Shown here: positions 1 through 8,912 of the stretch, piece by piece
How the letters are laid out: each line of letters starts with the position of its first letter
Position numbering within the stretch: position 1 is the first letter of the stretch
Origin: Pseudarthrobacter sp. NamE2
GTDB lineage: Bacteria > Actinomycetota > Actinomycetes > Actinomycetales > Micrococcaceae
Direction of reading: 5' to 3'
DNA: 64,000 nt
Assembly (NCBI RefSeq): GCF_005796205.1
Contig: NZ_VAHN01000005.1
Location: 175,244 to 239,243 of the forward strand
Notes under the pieces: generated by a model
Databases searched by the model: none
What the model saw: only the letters and a program-made list of their open reading frames with translations
What the model was told of the DNA's origin: nothing
Made by a program: the position numbers and the translations under genes

Positions 1-615
1 GCCGGGGTTTCGGCTCCCACCCTGTACCACCACTTCGGTGACAAGGAAGGCTTGTTCGACGCCGTTGTGGCCGCGGGATTTGAGGAATATGTCGCGGGCG
101 AAAGGGATTTCGCCCCCTCCGGGCATCCGCTTGAGGACATCCGGAGAATGTGGGACAACCATGTACAGTTCGGGCTCAACCAGCCCGAACTGTACCTGGT
201 GATGTTCGGTAATATCCGTCCGGAAAGCCGCCCGGCCATCGTGGCCGATGCCGAGGCGCTGATGGAGGAGATGCTGAACAAGGCAGCGGCGGCGGGGCAG
301 CTAAACGTCCACCCCCGGGAAGCAGCCAGGTCCATCCTGGCGGCGAACGTGGGTGTGACGCTGATGCTTATTGCGGACCCCGCCTCCGAGCGGAACCTCG
401 AACTGTCCACCATGACCCGGGACGCCATGATCTTTGCGGTGTCAGCCGAGCCCTCCGGCGGCGCGGCCCCGGGCGGCACCGGAAAGTCCTCGGTGGTGGT
501 GGCAGCGATTGCCCTGAATGCCGCACTTCAGGCCTCGCACTCAGACCAGCTCTCCAGCTCGGAACTCAAACTCTTCCTCGAATGGCTGCACCGGATCTCC
601 ACCAGCCCGGCCTAG
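1..615 (+). CDS. TetR/AcrR family regulator, 5'-truncated by window edge
   Basis: The frame is open from base 1 to a TAG at 613-615. The visible part begins inside the DNA-binding domain: AGVSAPTLYHHFGDKEGL is the recognition-helix end typical of TetR regulators. The remaining ~185 residues form the helical ligand-binding and dimerisation domain. The start and first HTH helices lie left of the window. It reads toward mtlA, whose ATG is 92 nt downstream, so it may be a local or co-transcribed regulator, but no operator was found to support that. The ligand cannot be inferred. Confidence 0.85.
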   Translation, partial: AGVSAPTLYHHFGDKEGLFDAVVAAGFEEYVAGERDFAPSGHPLEDIRRMWDNHVQFGLNQPELYLVMFGNIRPESRPAIVADAEALMEEMLNKAAAAGQLNVHPREAARSILAANVGVTLMLIADPASERNLELSTMTRDAMIFAVSAEPSGGAAPGGTGKSSVVVAAIALNAALQASHSDQLSSSELKLFLEWLHRISTSPA

Positions 616-707
616 GCCACAACGCAGCACCCGTTCCACCAGCAGTACGTCGCTCGTCATCATCGGACCATCCTGCGGAGCAGCAGGACAGACGGTTAGG
701 AAATCAC

Positions 708-2828
708 ATGGCAACAGAAACAGTTGCAAAGCCCCGTACCAGCGCTCGGGTACACGTCCAGAAGTTCGGGACGTTCCTGTCCGGAATGATCATGCCCAAC
801 ATCGGTGCCTTCATCGCCTGGGGTCTGATTACGGCACTCTTCATCGAGAAGGGCTGGCTGCCGGTTCCGCAGCTTGGCGGCTTCGGCGAGACGGATGGTG
901 TGCCGAACACCGGCCTCGTGGGGCCGATGATCACCTACCTGCTGCCACTGCTGATCGGGTACACCGGCGGCAAGATGGTCTATGACGTCCGTGGCGGCGT
1001 TGTGGGTGCCATCGGCACCATGGGCGTGATTGTAGGCGCCGGCATCCCGATGTTCATCGGCGCCATGATCATGGGCCCGCTGGGCGGCTGGACCATGAAG
1101 AAGATCGACTCCATCTGGGACGGCAAGATCCGCCCCGGCTTCGAGATGCTGGTCAACAACTTCTCCGCCGGCATCTGGGGTGCCCTGCTGGCAATCCTCG
1201 GTTTCTACGGGATCGCACCGGCGGTCCAGGCCTTCAGCACGGGCGCGGGGAACGTGGTGCAGTTCCTCGTGGACAACGGCCTGCTGCCGCTGACCAGCAT
1301 CTTCATTGAGCCGGCAAAGGTCCTGTTCCTGAACAACGCCATCAACCACGGCGTCCTGACCCCGCTGGGCGTCCAGCAGTCCCTGGAGCAAGGCAAGTCC
1401 ATCCTGTTCCTGCTTGAGGCCAACCCCGGTCCCGGCCTGGGCATCCTGCTGGCCTATATGTTCTTTGGCCGCGGGGTTGCCAAGGCCTCGGCTCCGGGCG
1501 CGGCAATTATCCACTTCCTGGGCGGTATCCACGAGATCTACTTCCCGTACGTGCTGATGCGCCCGCTGCTGATCCTGGCTGCCATCGCCGGCGGCATGAC
1601 CGGTATCGCCACGCTTGCCATCACCAACTCGGGCCTGGTCGCTCCGGCCGCCCCCGGTTCCATCTTCGCCGTGCTGGCCCAGACGTCCCGCGACAGCTAC
1701 ATCGGCGTGATCCTCGCCGTCCTGCTGGCGGCAACGGTGTCCTTCCTGGTGGCCTCCGTAATCATGAAGACCACCAAGCACAGCGATGAGGTGGACCTCA
1801 ACGACGCCACGTCGCGGATGGAGCAGATGAAGGGCAAGAAGAGCTCCGTTGCCTCCACCCTGACCGGCGCCGGCGCGGGTGCTGCCGCCGGCGGCGGCGT
1901 GGGTGTGCTGACAGGACCGGTCAAGAACGTCGTGTTCGCGTGCGACGCCGGCATGGGCTCCAGCGCCATGGGCGCTTCCGTGCTGCGGAACAAGATCAAG
2001 GCGGCCGGGTTCCCGGACGTGAAGGTCACCAACGCGTCCATCGCCAACCTCAGCGACACCTACGACGTTGTGGTCACCCACCAGGACCTGACCGAGCGCG
2101 CCAAGCCGGTCACCTCCAGCGCCGTCCACTACTCCGTAGACAACTTCATGAACAGCCCGCGCTATGACGAGATCGTGGAGCTGGTCCGCGAAAGCAACAC
2201 CGGGGGCGGCACCGTTCCCGGCACCGATCCCGGGGAGGGAACCCCGGGCGGGGCTTCCGGAGCAGGCGCAGGGACCGCAGCAGGCGCCGCCGGTGCCGCA
2301 GCGGGAACGGCCACAGCCACCCGCGGCGCCCATGCTGCCGACGCTCCGGTGGATGCAGCACCGGAGGTTGGAACCACGGGCACCGCAACCGGCGGCACCG
2401 AGGTCCTGGCGCGCGAGAGCGTTATCCTGGACGGCTCGGCCACCACGCGCGACGCCGCCATCGACGAAGCCGGCCGGCTCCTGTTGGCCCGCGGCGCAGT
2501 GGATGAGGGCTACATCGCGGCCATGCACGAGCGCGAGGCATCCGTATCCACCTACATGGGCAGCTACCTGGCCATCCCGCACGGCACCAATGCCGCCAAG
2601 GACCACATCCGGAAGTCGGCGGTCTCCGTGATCCGCTACCCGCAGGGCATCGACTGGAACGGCAAGCAGGTCAAGTTCGTGGTGGGCGTCGCGGGCGTCA
2701 ACAACGAGCACCTGCACATCCTGTCCTCCATCGCGAAGGTCTTCACGGACAAGCAGCAGGTGGCCCGCCTGGAGGCCGCAACATCGGTGGACGAAGTCCT
2801 GGAGCTCTTCGGAAAGGTCAACGCATAG
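708..2828 (+). CDS. mtlA: PTS mannitol transporter subunit IICBA
   Basis: Membrane permease that imports and phosphorylates mannitol to mannitol-1-phosphate using phosphate from HPr. The order is an N-terminal hydrophobic IIC domain (about residues 15-360), a IIB domain with phospho-cysteine Cys412 in ACDAGMGSS, and a C-terminal IIA domain with phospho-histidine His625 in AIPHGT. A Gly/Ala/Thr-rich linker of about 60 residues joins IIB and IIA, which helps make this 706-residue protein longer than the 637-residue E. coli enzyme. The ATG at 708 was chosen because it has a purine-rich GGAAA upstream and begins a typical MtlA N-terminus (QKFGTFLSG); the open frame further upstream is non-homologous. 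The stop overlaps the mtlD start by one base, so the two are translationally coupled. Confidence 0.95.
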   Translation: MATETVAKPRTSARVHVQKFGTFLSGMIMPNIGAFIAWGLITALFIEKGWLPVPQLGGFGETDGVPNTGLVGPMITYLLPLLIGYTGGKMVYDVRGGVVGAIGTMGVIVGAGIPMFIGAMIMGPLGGWTMKKIDSIWDGKIRPGFEMLVNNFSAGIWGALLAILGFYGIAPAVQAFSTGAGNVVQFLVDNGLLPLTSIFIEPAKVLFLNNAINHGVLTPLGVQQSLEQGKSILFLLEANPGPGLGILLAYMFFGRGVAKASAPGAAIIHFLGGIHEIYFPYVLMRPLLILAAIAGGMTGIATLAITNSGLVAPAAPGSIFAVLAQTSRDSYIGVILAVLLAATVSFLVASVIMKTTKHSDEVDLNDATSRMEQMKGKKSSVASTLTGAGAGAAAGGGVGVLTGPVKNVVFACDAGMGSSAMGASVLRNKIKAAGFPDVKVTNASIANLSDTYDVVVTHQDLTERAKPVTSSAVHYSVDNFMNSPRYDEIVELVRESNTGGGTVPGTDPGEGTPGGASGAGAGTAAGAAGAAAGTATATRGAHAADAPVDAAPEVGTTGTATGGTEVLARESVILDGSATTRDAAIDEAGRLLLARGAVDEGYIAAMHEREASVSTYMGSYLAIPHGTNAAKDHIRKSAVSVIRYPQGIDWNGKQVKFVVGVAGVNNEHLHILSSIAKVFTDKQQVARLEAATSVDEVLELFGKVNA

Positions 2829-3991
2829 TGAAGGCAGTACATTTTGGTGCCGGGAACATAGGCCGCGGCTTTGTGGGGCTGCTCCTGCACGACGCCGGCT
2901 ACGAGGTGGTGTTCGCGGACGTTGCGGATGCGCTGATCGCCCAGCTGGCGGAAGCGGACAGCTACCGGGTCCACGAAGTGGGGGAGGAGGCCACGGTGCG
3001 GCCGGTCACCAACTTCCGTGCCCTGAACTCCAACACGCAGGAGGCGGAGCTGGTATCGGAAATCGCGACGGCGGACATTGTCACCACCGCGGTGGGCCCG
3101 CATGTCCTGAAGTTCGTGGCTCCGGTCATCGCCCGGGGCATTGCGGCGCGGGAGGACGGGATGGCGCCGCTGCAGGTCATGGCCTGCGAGAACGCCATTA
3201 ACGCCACGGACATCCTGGCCCGGGAGGTGGCCTCCCGTCCGGAGGGCGCCAACGGAGCCCTGGAGGGGCGGGCGGTTTTCGCGAACACCGCGGTGGACCG
3301 GATCGTCCCCAACCAGGAGCCCGGCCAGGGGCTGGACGTCACCGTGGAGACGTTCTACGAGTGGGTCATCGACCGGACCGCCTTTGCAGGCTCCGCCCCC
3401 GCCATCCCCGGTGCCACCTTCGTGGATGACCTCTCGCCGTACATCGAGCGGAAGCTCTTCACCGTGAACACCGGACACGCCTCGGCTGCCTACTTCGGGT
3501 TCGAAGCGGGCATGGAGAAGATCTCCGAGGCCATGGCGGACCAGGACGTGGCCGAGGATGTACGGGCCGTGCTGGAGGAAACCAAGCAGCTCCTGGTGTC
3601 CAAGCACGGGTTCAGCAACGACGAGCAGGAGGCCTACGTCCAGAAGATCCTGGCCCGGTTCTCCAACCCGCACCTGCAGGACACCGTCGCCCGGGTAGGC
3701 CGGGCCCCGCTGCGCAAGCTGGGACGGCACGAACGGTTCATCGGGCCGGCCGCTGAACTCGCCGAGCGCGGAGTGGTGCCTGAGGCCCTGCTGGGTGCCA
3801 TCACCGCGGCCCTGCGCTTCAACGATTCCGCGGACGCCGAAGCGACGGAACTGGCAGGCATCCTCGCTTCCCAGAGCCCTGCGGATGCCACGGCGAGGAT
3901 CACGGGCCTTGAGCCGGAGCACCCGTTGTTCAACGCCGTCGCCACCCTGGTGGAGGAGCGGCAGGCGGAGGTGGCGCGCACGCCCGCCTGA
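2828..3991 (+). CDS. mtlD: Mannitol-1-phosphate 5-dehydrogenase
   Basis: Cytoplasmic NAD-dependent dehydrogenase that oxidises mannitol-1-phosphate to fructose-6-phosphate, the step after MtlA. The 387-residue length is normal for the polyol-specific long-chain dehydrogenase family. The N-terminal Rossmann motif HFGAGNIGRGF is at residues 4-14, and the catalytic region KLFTVNTGHA begins at Lys209. The GTG start at 2828 shares its G with the mtlA TAG stop, so expression depends on mtlA translation. The gene is followed by a strong hairpin. Confidence 0.95.
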   Translation: MKAVHFGAGNIGRGFVGLLLHDAGYEVVFADVADALIAQLAEADSYRVHEVGEEATVRPVTNFRALNSNTQEAELVSEIATADIVTTAVGPHVLKFVAPVIARGIAAREDGMAPLQVMACENAINATDILAREVASRPEGANGALEGRAVFANTAVDRIVPNQEPGQGLDVTVETFYEWVIDRTAFAGSAPAIPGATFVDDLSPYIERKLFTVNTGHASAAYFGFEAGMEKISEAMADQDVAEDVRAVLEETKQLLVSKHGFSNDEQEAYVQKILARFSNPHLQDTVARVGRAPLRKLGRHERFIGPAAELAERGVVPEALLGAITAALRFNDSADAEATELAGILASQSPADATARITGLEPEHPLFNAVATLVEERQAEVARTPA

Positions 3992-4031
3992 CCCGGACCA
4001 TCCGCGACGAACACGACGTACTGCACATAAC

Positions 4032-4071
4032 AGGACGGCGCCGGCACTTCCGCAAGTGCCGGCGTCGTCCT
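4032..4071 (+). terminator. Hairpin terminator after mtlAD
   Basis: An 18-bp inverted repeat with one G-T wobble (arms 4032-4049 and 4054-4071) around a 4-nt loop CCGC lies 41 nt after the mtlD stop. No long T run follows, as is common in high-GC actinobacteria. Confidence 0.7.
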
Positions 4072-4073
4072 GT

Positions 4074-4334
4074 GTGATCTCTCCCGCTTCGGGCGTCCTG
4101 GGCGTACCCACCGCTGCCGACGTCAAGACAGAGGGAAGCCACGGCGAGGCCGTCTCCTTTGAATACATCAAGCAGGTCAACCACGACATCCTGTACGTCA
4201 TCAACCGCGACGTTGCGACCGGCGGGGACGCCTCGGCAGCCAACCCGCTGCTGGACAACGAGCTGGTGCAGTCCACCAACGCCGCCAAGGACAAACACGT
4301 TACGGACGACGTTCCCGAACTGTCCTGCCCCTGA
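4074..4334 (+). pseudogene. Remnant of an iron-siderophore binding protein (C-terminal piece)
   Basis: About 86 codons in one frame ending at TGA 4332-4334 read like the C-terminal third of a CeuE/YclQ-type substrate-binding protein: SFEYIKQVNHDILYVINRD, then the GGDASAANPLLDNELVQ segment typical of that family (an aspartate-rich loop followed by LLDNELV). There is no start codon, ribosome site or N-terminal domain; the fragment starts directly behind the mtlAD terminator. It ends with an atypical DDVPELSCP tail. Inferred to be a relic of a deleted iron-uptake locus. A working siderophore system is present at 54.8 kb, and its binding protein belongs to a different subgroup. Confidence 0.65.
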
Positions 4335-4383
4335 AAAAGGTAATGGGCGTTGCCTCAAAAGGTGCAGGGGGTGAGAGAAGGTC

Positions 4384-5823
4384 CTAGACCTTGGCGGACC
4401 CCTTGGCTACGAACAGTGTCTCGGCCTGCTCCAGGGACATCCCGTTGGTTTCGGGCACCTTGTACATCACAAAGAAGAAGGAGGCCGCGGCGAACAGCGC
4501 GTACATGGCGTAAGTCAGCGGCAGGGAACTGGCGGCCATTACAGGGAAGCTCAGGGTGATGGCGAAGTTGGCCACCCACTGCGCCGCCGCGGCAAGGCCA
4601 AGGGCCCGGGCGCGGATCCGGGACGGGAAGATCTCACCGAGGAGCACCCACACCAGCGGGCCCCAGGAGGCGCCGAAGCTGACCACGAACACGTTCGCGG
4701 CCACCAGTGCCAGCGGGCCCCAAAAACCCGGAAGGGTGATGTCCTCGCCGCTGCCCGTCGCCGACGCAAAGGCCAGCGCCATGGCGCCCAGGGACACGGC
4801 CATGCCCACGGACCCGGCCAGCAGGATGGGCCGGCGCCCGATCCTGTCCACCAGCGCGATCGCAACCAGGGTCACCAGGATGTTCGTAACGGACGTTGCC
4901 ACCGAGATGGTGAGGGAGTCCTTCTCCTGGAAACCCACGGCCTTCCACAGGGTGGTGGAGTAGTAGAAGATCACGTTGATGCCCACGAACTGCTGGAGCA
5001 CGGACAGGACGATGCCCACCCAGACCACCGCCTGCAGGCCAAGGGTCTTTCCGCGCAACGAGCCCTTCTGGCCGGCCAGCCGGTCCTCCTCGATGGCTTC
5101 CCGGATTTCACGGATGTGCCGGTCCGTGTCCTCGGCCGGGGCGATCGAATCAAAGACTTTCCGCGCCTCGTCCTCCTTGCCCAGGAACACCAGGAACCGC
5201 GGGGATTCGGGCAGCGTGAAGGCCACCCAGCCGTACACTACTGCGGGCACGGCGGCGGCCAGGAACATCCACCGCCAGGCCTCAATCCCCAGCCAGAAGG
5301 CCTGGTCCGCGCCGCCGGCGCTGGTGGCCAGGAGCGCGTCGGACAGGAGCGCAGCGAAGATGCCGGTGGTGATCGCCAGCTGCTGCAACGAAGCCAGGCG
5401 GCCACGGACCTTGCGCGGCGAAATTTCCGAAATGTACGCCGGGGCGATGACGGAGGCGAGGCCGATACCCAGCCCACCCACGAGTCGCCAGAAGATCAGG
5501 TCCCACACGCTGAAGGCGAAACCGGTGCCGAGGGCGCTGACCAGGAACAGCAGCGCGCCGATTTTCATCGCCGGGATCCGGCCGTAACGGTCGGCCACCT
5601 TCCCTGCGAGGTAGGCACCTGCAGCGCAGCCGAGCAGCGCAATGGCCACGGCAAAGCCTGTCACTGCTTCCGACAGCGCGAATTCGTCCTTCATGGCGTC
5701 CACGGCGCCGTTCACCACGGACGAGTCGAAGCCGAAGAGGAATCCGCCCACCGCCCCCGCGAGGGCGAGCCAGATCACCCGCTGCGGTATCCGGCTTGTC
5801 GTCTGCTCCTGTGCGGTGGGCAT
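4384..5823 (-). CDS. Sugar porter family MFS transporter
   Basis: Integral membrane proton-coupled sugar transporter of 479 residues with twelve predicted membrane segments. Family signatures are seen: the D-R-x-G-R-(R) loops after helices 2 and 8 (ADRYGRIPAMK, VDRIGRRPILL), PESPRFLVF after helix 6, and QQFVGINVIFYYS in helix 7, typical of XylE/GlcP/IolT-like porters. The substrate (glucose, xylose, inositol or galactose) cannot be decided. The ATG at 5823 is preceded by AGGGAGAACC; the frame open beyond it lacks homology. It is convergent with mtlAD and the relic, so it is regulated separately. Confidence 0.88.
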   Translation of the reverse strand: MPTAQEQTTSRIPQRVIWLALAGAVGGFLFGFDSSVVNGAVDAMKDEFALSEAVTGFAVAIALLGCAAGAYLAGKVADRYGRIPAMKIGALLFLVSALGTGFAFSVWDLIFWRLVGGLGIGLASVIAPAYISEISPRKVRGRLASLQQLAITTGIFAALLSDALLATSAGGADQAFWLGIEAWRWMFLAAAVPAVVYGWVAFTLPESPRFLVFLGKEDEARKVFDSIAPAEDTDRHIREIREAIEEDRLAGQKGSLRGKTLGLQAVVWVGIVLSVLQQFVGINVIFYYSTTLWKAVGFQEKDSLTISVATSVTNILVTLVAIALVDRIGRRPILLAGSVGMAVSLGAMALAFASATGSGEDITLPGFWGPLALVAANVFVVSFGASWGPLVWVLLGEIFPSRIRARALGLAAAAQWVANFAITLSFPVMAASSLPLTYAMYALFAAASFFFVMYKVPETNGMSLEQAETLFVAKGSAKV

Positions 5824-5969
5824 GGTTCTCCCTGGGTTTGGGGTTTGGTGGAAGCGGTGCGGACGTCGTCGGCTGCGGTACCGGCCAGAGGGGCCGGCGC
5901 ACTCGCGCCTAACAGTGTTCCATGCCACGGCGCCGCGATCCACTTGGGCGTGTCCCCGCCAAAGGAAGG

Positions 5970-6001
5970 ACGACGACGGCGGGCCGCGCCGCCGTCGTCG
6001 T
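5970..6001 (-). terminator. Perfect hairpin after rraA
   Basis: A 13-bp perfect inverted repeat (5970-5982 and 5989-6001) with a 6-nt loop lies just beyond the rraA stop on the minus strand and within the upstream region of the sugar porter gene. It probably ends rraA transcription and keeps it out of the sugar porter gene. Confidence 0.65.
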
Positions 6002-6006
6002 GGTGC

Positions 6007-6501
6007 CTACCGCTCCACGAGGATGCCGTCCGGATCGCACCAGACCATCGCCCCGGTACGGAAGGTCACGCCGTCGATCACCACGTCCACGTCCGTTTCG
6101 CCGGCGCCGGCCTTGGCGCTCTTCTTCGGGTTGCTGCCGAGGGCCTTCACGCCCAGGTCAAGGAGTGCGAGAGCCTCCCGGTCCCGGATGGCGCCATGGA
6201 TGACGACGCCGGCCCAGCCGTTCGCCACGGCGCTTTCGGCGATCATGTCCCCCATCAGGGCGGTGCCGAGTGAGCCGCCGCCGTCCACCACCAGGACGCT
6301 GCCGTTGCCCGGCGTGGCCAGGACGGACTTCACGAGGGCGTTGTCCTGGAAGCAGTGGATGGTCCGCACCTTCCCGGAGAAGTGGGAGCGGCCGCCCAGG
6401 GACTGGAACTGCAACGAAACAGAGGCCAGTTCGTCGCCGCGCTCATCGTAGAGGTCGGCGGTGTTGATGGCGGTCAGGGACTGGTCTTCTGCTGCTGCCA
6501 A
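6007..6501 (-). CDS. rraA: RraA family protein (RNase E regulator / HMG-CHA aldolase fold)
   Basis: A protein of 164 residues, matching the family's usual ~160. The hallmark ring-forming segment GDMIAESAVANGWAGVVIHG followed by AIRD carries the conserved G-x-x-R-D. Family members either inhibit RNase E or act as 4-hydroxy-4-methyl-2-oxoglutarate aldolases; the sequence alone does not decide which. The start is TTG at 6501, chosen because AGGAG lies 6 nt upstream and the protein then begins as in homologues (LAAAEDQSLTAINTADLYD). The longer open frame is non-coding. The gene is divergent from the MFS gene at 6605, with about 100 nt between. Confidence 0.85.
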   Translation of the reverse strand: MAAAEDQSLTAINTADLYDERGDELASVSLQFQSLGGRSHFSGKVRTIHCFQDNALVKSVLATPGNGSVLVVDGGGSLGTALMGDMIAESAVANGWAGVVIHGAIRDREALALLDLGVKALGSNPKKSAKAGAGETDVDVVIDGVTFRTGAMVWCDPDGILVER

Positions 6502-6604
6502 TGGCTTCTCCTGCTCTTTGCGGCCCGGCCTCGGGTGTGAATCCCGGGGTGATGCTGCCCACGATAGTCTGAATTCCGAATCACGACGTCCAGGGGGAAC
6601 AGCC

Positions 6605-7879
6605 ATGACTTTGCCGAACACGCCTGTCCCGTCGGACCTTCCGCAGTCGTCGGCGGCGCTCGCCGAGCCCACGGAAAAGGTCACCGCACGCTGGGTGACC
6701 GGGCTGGTCCTGGTCAACGTCGGCATCAACGCTGCGTTCTTCGGCCCCATCAACGTCTTCATCGGCCAGCAGGCCATCAGCATCGATGCGCCCAGCAAGG
6801 AAGCCATCCTTTCGCTCGTCACAGCCTGCGGCGCGGCAGTCTCCCTGGTGGCCAATCCGTTCTTCGGCGCGCTCTCGGACCGGACCACCTCCCGCTTCGG
6901 GCGCCGCGCCCCCTGGGTACTCGCAGGGGCGGTCCTGGCAACCGCCGCCCTGCTGGCGATGTCCGTGTCGGGAGCCGTTGCGCTGATGGTGCTCTTCTGG
7001 TGCCTGGTCCAACTGGGCGCCAACGCCGCCTATGCGGCCATTACTGCGGCTGTGCCGGACCGTGTCCCGGTTGCCCAGCGCGGCGGAGTAGGCGGACTGG
7101 CTGCCATGGGCCAGACCCTGGGGATCCTTACCGGGGCGGTTTTCGGCGCTGTCGTGTCCGGCAACTTCATGGTGGGCTACTGGCTGTGCGCGGCGGCGCT
7201 GCTGCTGTCCGTCCTGCCGTACCTGTTCCACCGGAACGATCCTGCCCTGCCAACGTCGGAGCTACCGGCGTTTCGGCTGCGGTCCTTTCTCTCCGGCTTC
7301 TACATCAGCCCTGTGAAGTATCCGGACTTCGCGTGGGCGTGGTTGACCCGGTTCCTGGTAAACGTCGGCAACCAGCTGACCATCGTTTATCTGCTGTTTT
7401 TCCTGCGCGACATCATCGGCCACGGGGATCCGGCCGCCGGCGTGCTGGTCCTTACCGGCATCTACGCCGTCATGGTGATGGTCACTGCCGTCCTGGCGGG
7501 GCCCTGGAGCGACAGGGTGGGCCGGAGAAAGCCCTTTGTCATCGGGTCCTCCGCCACCATAGCCATGGCAGGCCTCATCATGGCGTTCTTCCCTGTCTGG
7601 CCGGGAGCGCTGGCCGGGGCCGCCGTCCTGGGCATCGGCTTTGGCGCCTACCTGGCTGTGGACTTCGCCTTGCTGACCCAGGTTCTGCCGTTCGCCGTCA
7701 GCCGGGGCAAGGACATGGGTGTGATCAACGTGGCCAACTCCCTCCCGCAGGTGGTGGCACCCGGGTTGGCCCTGCTGGCCGTGACCGAATGGGGAGGCTA
7801 CGATGTCCTGTTCCTCCTCGCCGCTGTCATCGGGATGCTGGGAGCCGTTTTTGTGGTGATGATCAGGGGCGTGGACTGA
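6605..7879 (+). CDS. MFS transporter
   Basis: Membrane protein of 424 residues with about 12 hydrophobic segments and the MFS loop-2/3 motif NPFFGALSDRTTSRFGRRAP, repeated after helix 8 as GPWSDRVGRRKP. The N-terminal 25 residues are cytoplasmic and proline/serine-rich. No substrate can be assigned; the pattern resembles sugar/cation symporter-like or SLC45-like MFS members. The ATG at 6605 follows CAGGGGGAACAGCC, a good ribosome site. A TetR regulator gene follows 130 nt downstream on the same strand and may control it, by analogy with common exporter-TetR pairs (inference). Confidence 0.8.
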   Translation: MTLPNTPVPSDLPQSSAALAEPTEKVTARWVTGLVLVNVGINAAFFGPINVFIGQQAISIDAPSKEAILSLVTACGAAVSLVANPFFGALSDRTTSRFGRRAPWVLAGAVLATAALLAMSVSGAVALMVLFWCLVQLGANAAYAAITAAVPDRVPVAQRGGVGGLAAMGQTLGILTGAVFGAVVSGNFMVGYWLCAAALLLSVLPYLFHRNDPALPTSELPAFRLRSFLSGFYISPVKYPDFAWAWLTRFLVNVGNQLTIVYLLFFLRDIIGHGDPAAGVLVLTGIYAVMVMVTAVLAGPWSDRVGRRKPFVIGSSATIAMAGLIMAFFPVWPGALAGAAVLGIGFGAYLAVDFALLTQVLPFAVSRGKDMGVINVANSLPQVVAPGLALLAVTEWGGYDVLFLLAAVIGMLGAVFVVMIRGVD

Positions 7880-8011
7880 CCCGCCCTGACAGGAAAAGTA
7901 AGGCCGCTGACGAATCTCGTCACACTGCCGTGCCGTATAGTTGAACCGGACTGCAGGCGGAGTCGGGATGGGGGCGCTCCCGGCTGCCGACACACAGGAT
8001 CACAACCCGGA

Positions 8012-8626
8012 ATGCTGATGCCCGAGACCATTTCAGACCATCCGCCCATGGCCGCCAGGCCGTCCGCTCCACGCCAGCGGCTCCGCTATACCCGCATTTT
8101 GGAATCCGCCGCCTCCTTTGCGCGCAACGGGCTGGACTCCGTGGAACTGGCCGAAGTAGCAGCCAAAGCCGATGTCCCGCTGGGCACGCTCTACCGGTAC
8201 TTTCCATCGCCCACGCACCTGATGCTTGCCCTCTACCGCCACCAGCTCGACGAGCTGCAGGCCGGTGCCCGCAACGCCTCCACCCGGTTCCGCGGCCGTG
8301 CCCTTGCCGGGTTGGTTATGGAGATCTTCCACATGCGGGTCATGCAGCCGGCCGTGGAGCAGTGCCTCAGCCGCGGCGTGTACCTGCCAGACCGCGACAC
8401 CACTGCCCTGCTGCGCGAAATTGACGCCGTCGGCGAGAAGGTGGTGGGGGCAGCCGCCAATGACGAGGTGGCGGCACGGGTTCTGCTGCTGACAGTCACT
8501 GGTCTGGTCCAGTCCGTCCGCAACCGGCGGCTGTCCCTCTTCGAGGCTGAGGAAGACCTCAAAAAGGCCTGCGCCAGGCTTTCACCTGGAGCTGAGTCTC
8601 GCTTCACACTGCACCAGACTGCGTAA
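8012..8626 (+). CDS. TetR/AcrR family transcriptional regulator
   Basis: Protein of 204 residues. Residues ~25-70 hold the TetR HTH: ILESAASFARNGLDSVELAE, then VPLGTLYRYFPSPTHL with the conserved T-L-Y-R-Y-F. The C-terminal domain is all-helical. The ATG at 8012 or 8018 is possible (M-L-M); neither has a strong ribosome site. A TATAGT -10-like box lies at 7936-7941 upstream. Ligand and targets are unknown; the neighbours are an MFS gene upstream and malic enzyme downstream. Confidence 0.82.
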   Translation: MLMPETISDHPPMAARPSAPRQRLRYTRILESAASFARNGLDSVELAEVAAKADVPLGTLYRYFPSPTHLMLALYRHQLDELQAGARNASTRFRGRALAGLVMEIFHMRVMQPAVEQCLSRGVYLPDRDTTALLREIDAVGEKVVGAAANDEVAARVLLLTVTGLVQSVRNRRLSLFEAEEDLKKACARLSPGAESRFTLHQTA

Positions 8627-8798
8627 TTGGCCTAGACCACTAAGCTAATAAATACGCCTTTATCCAGTGGCGTAAGTCACAAAAGCACGGGCAAAAGCGT
8701 TTTAGCGCGAACTTGCCGTGTCAAACCGTGCTTGCGTCCCTTTGCGGGCTGCCTACCATGTCAACCGGAGCAGCAGGGTGGAAACATCCCCGACGCTC

Positions 8799-8891
8799 CT
8801 GCGGACCCGCCACCCCTGGGTTTCCTGTTCGCAGCATTTTTTTATCACCCCGGGTCCGCCGGACCGGGGTCACGGTGCCGTGCGTGCACGG
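8799..8891 (+). promoter_or_regulatory. Structured 5' leader of malic enzyme gene
   Basis: The 286 nt between the TetR gene and the malic enzyme start hold no gene. Three structures lie in series: a CTGCG/CGCAG stem (8799-8803 and 8830-8834) followed by seven T (8837-8843), which looks like an intrinsic terminator; a GC hairpin 8847-8870; and a perfect 6-bp stem CCGTGC/GCACGG (8878-8891) ending 9 nt before the AGGAG ribosome site. The arrangement suggests attenuation or translational control, but no known riboswitch class was recognised. Confidence 0.4.
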
Positions 8892-8912
8892 CGAGAACCA
8901 GGAGACAACGAC

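Noticed and set aside
696..2717. 673-codon minus-strand frame opposite mtlA
   Set aside because: No recognisable domain; it mirrors the strong codon bias of mtlA.
6502..7023. N-terminal extension of rraA
   Set aside because: Non-homologous, covers the divergent MFS gene, and a TTG with AGGAG at 6501 gives the normal length.
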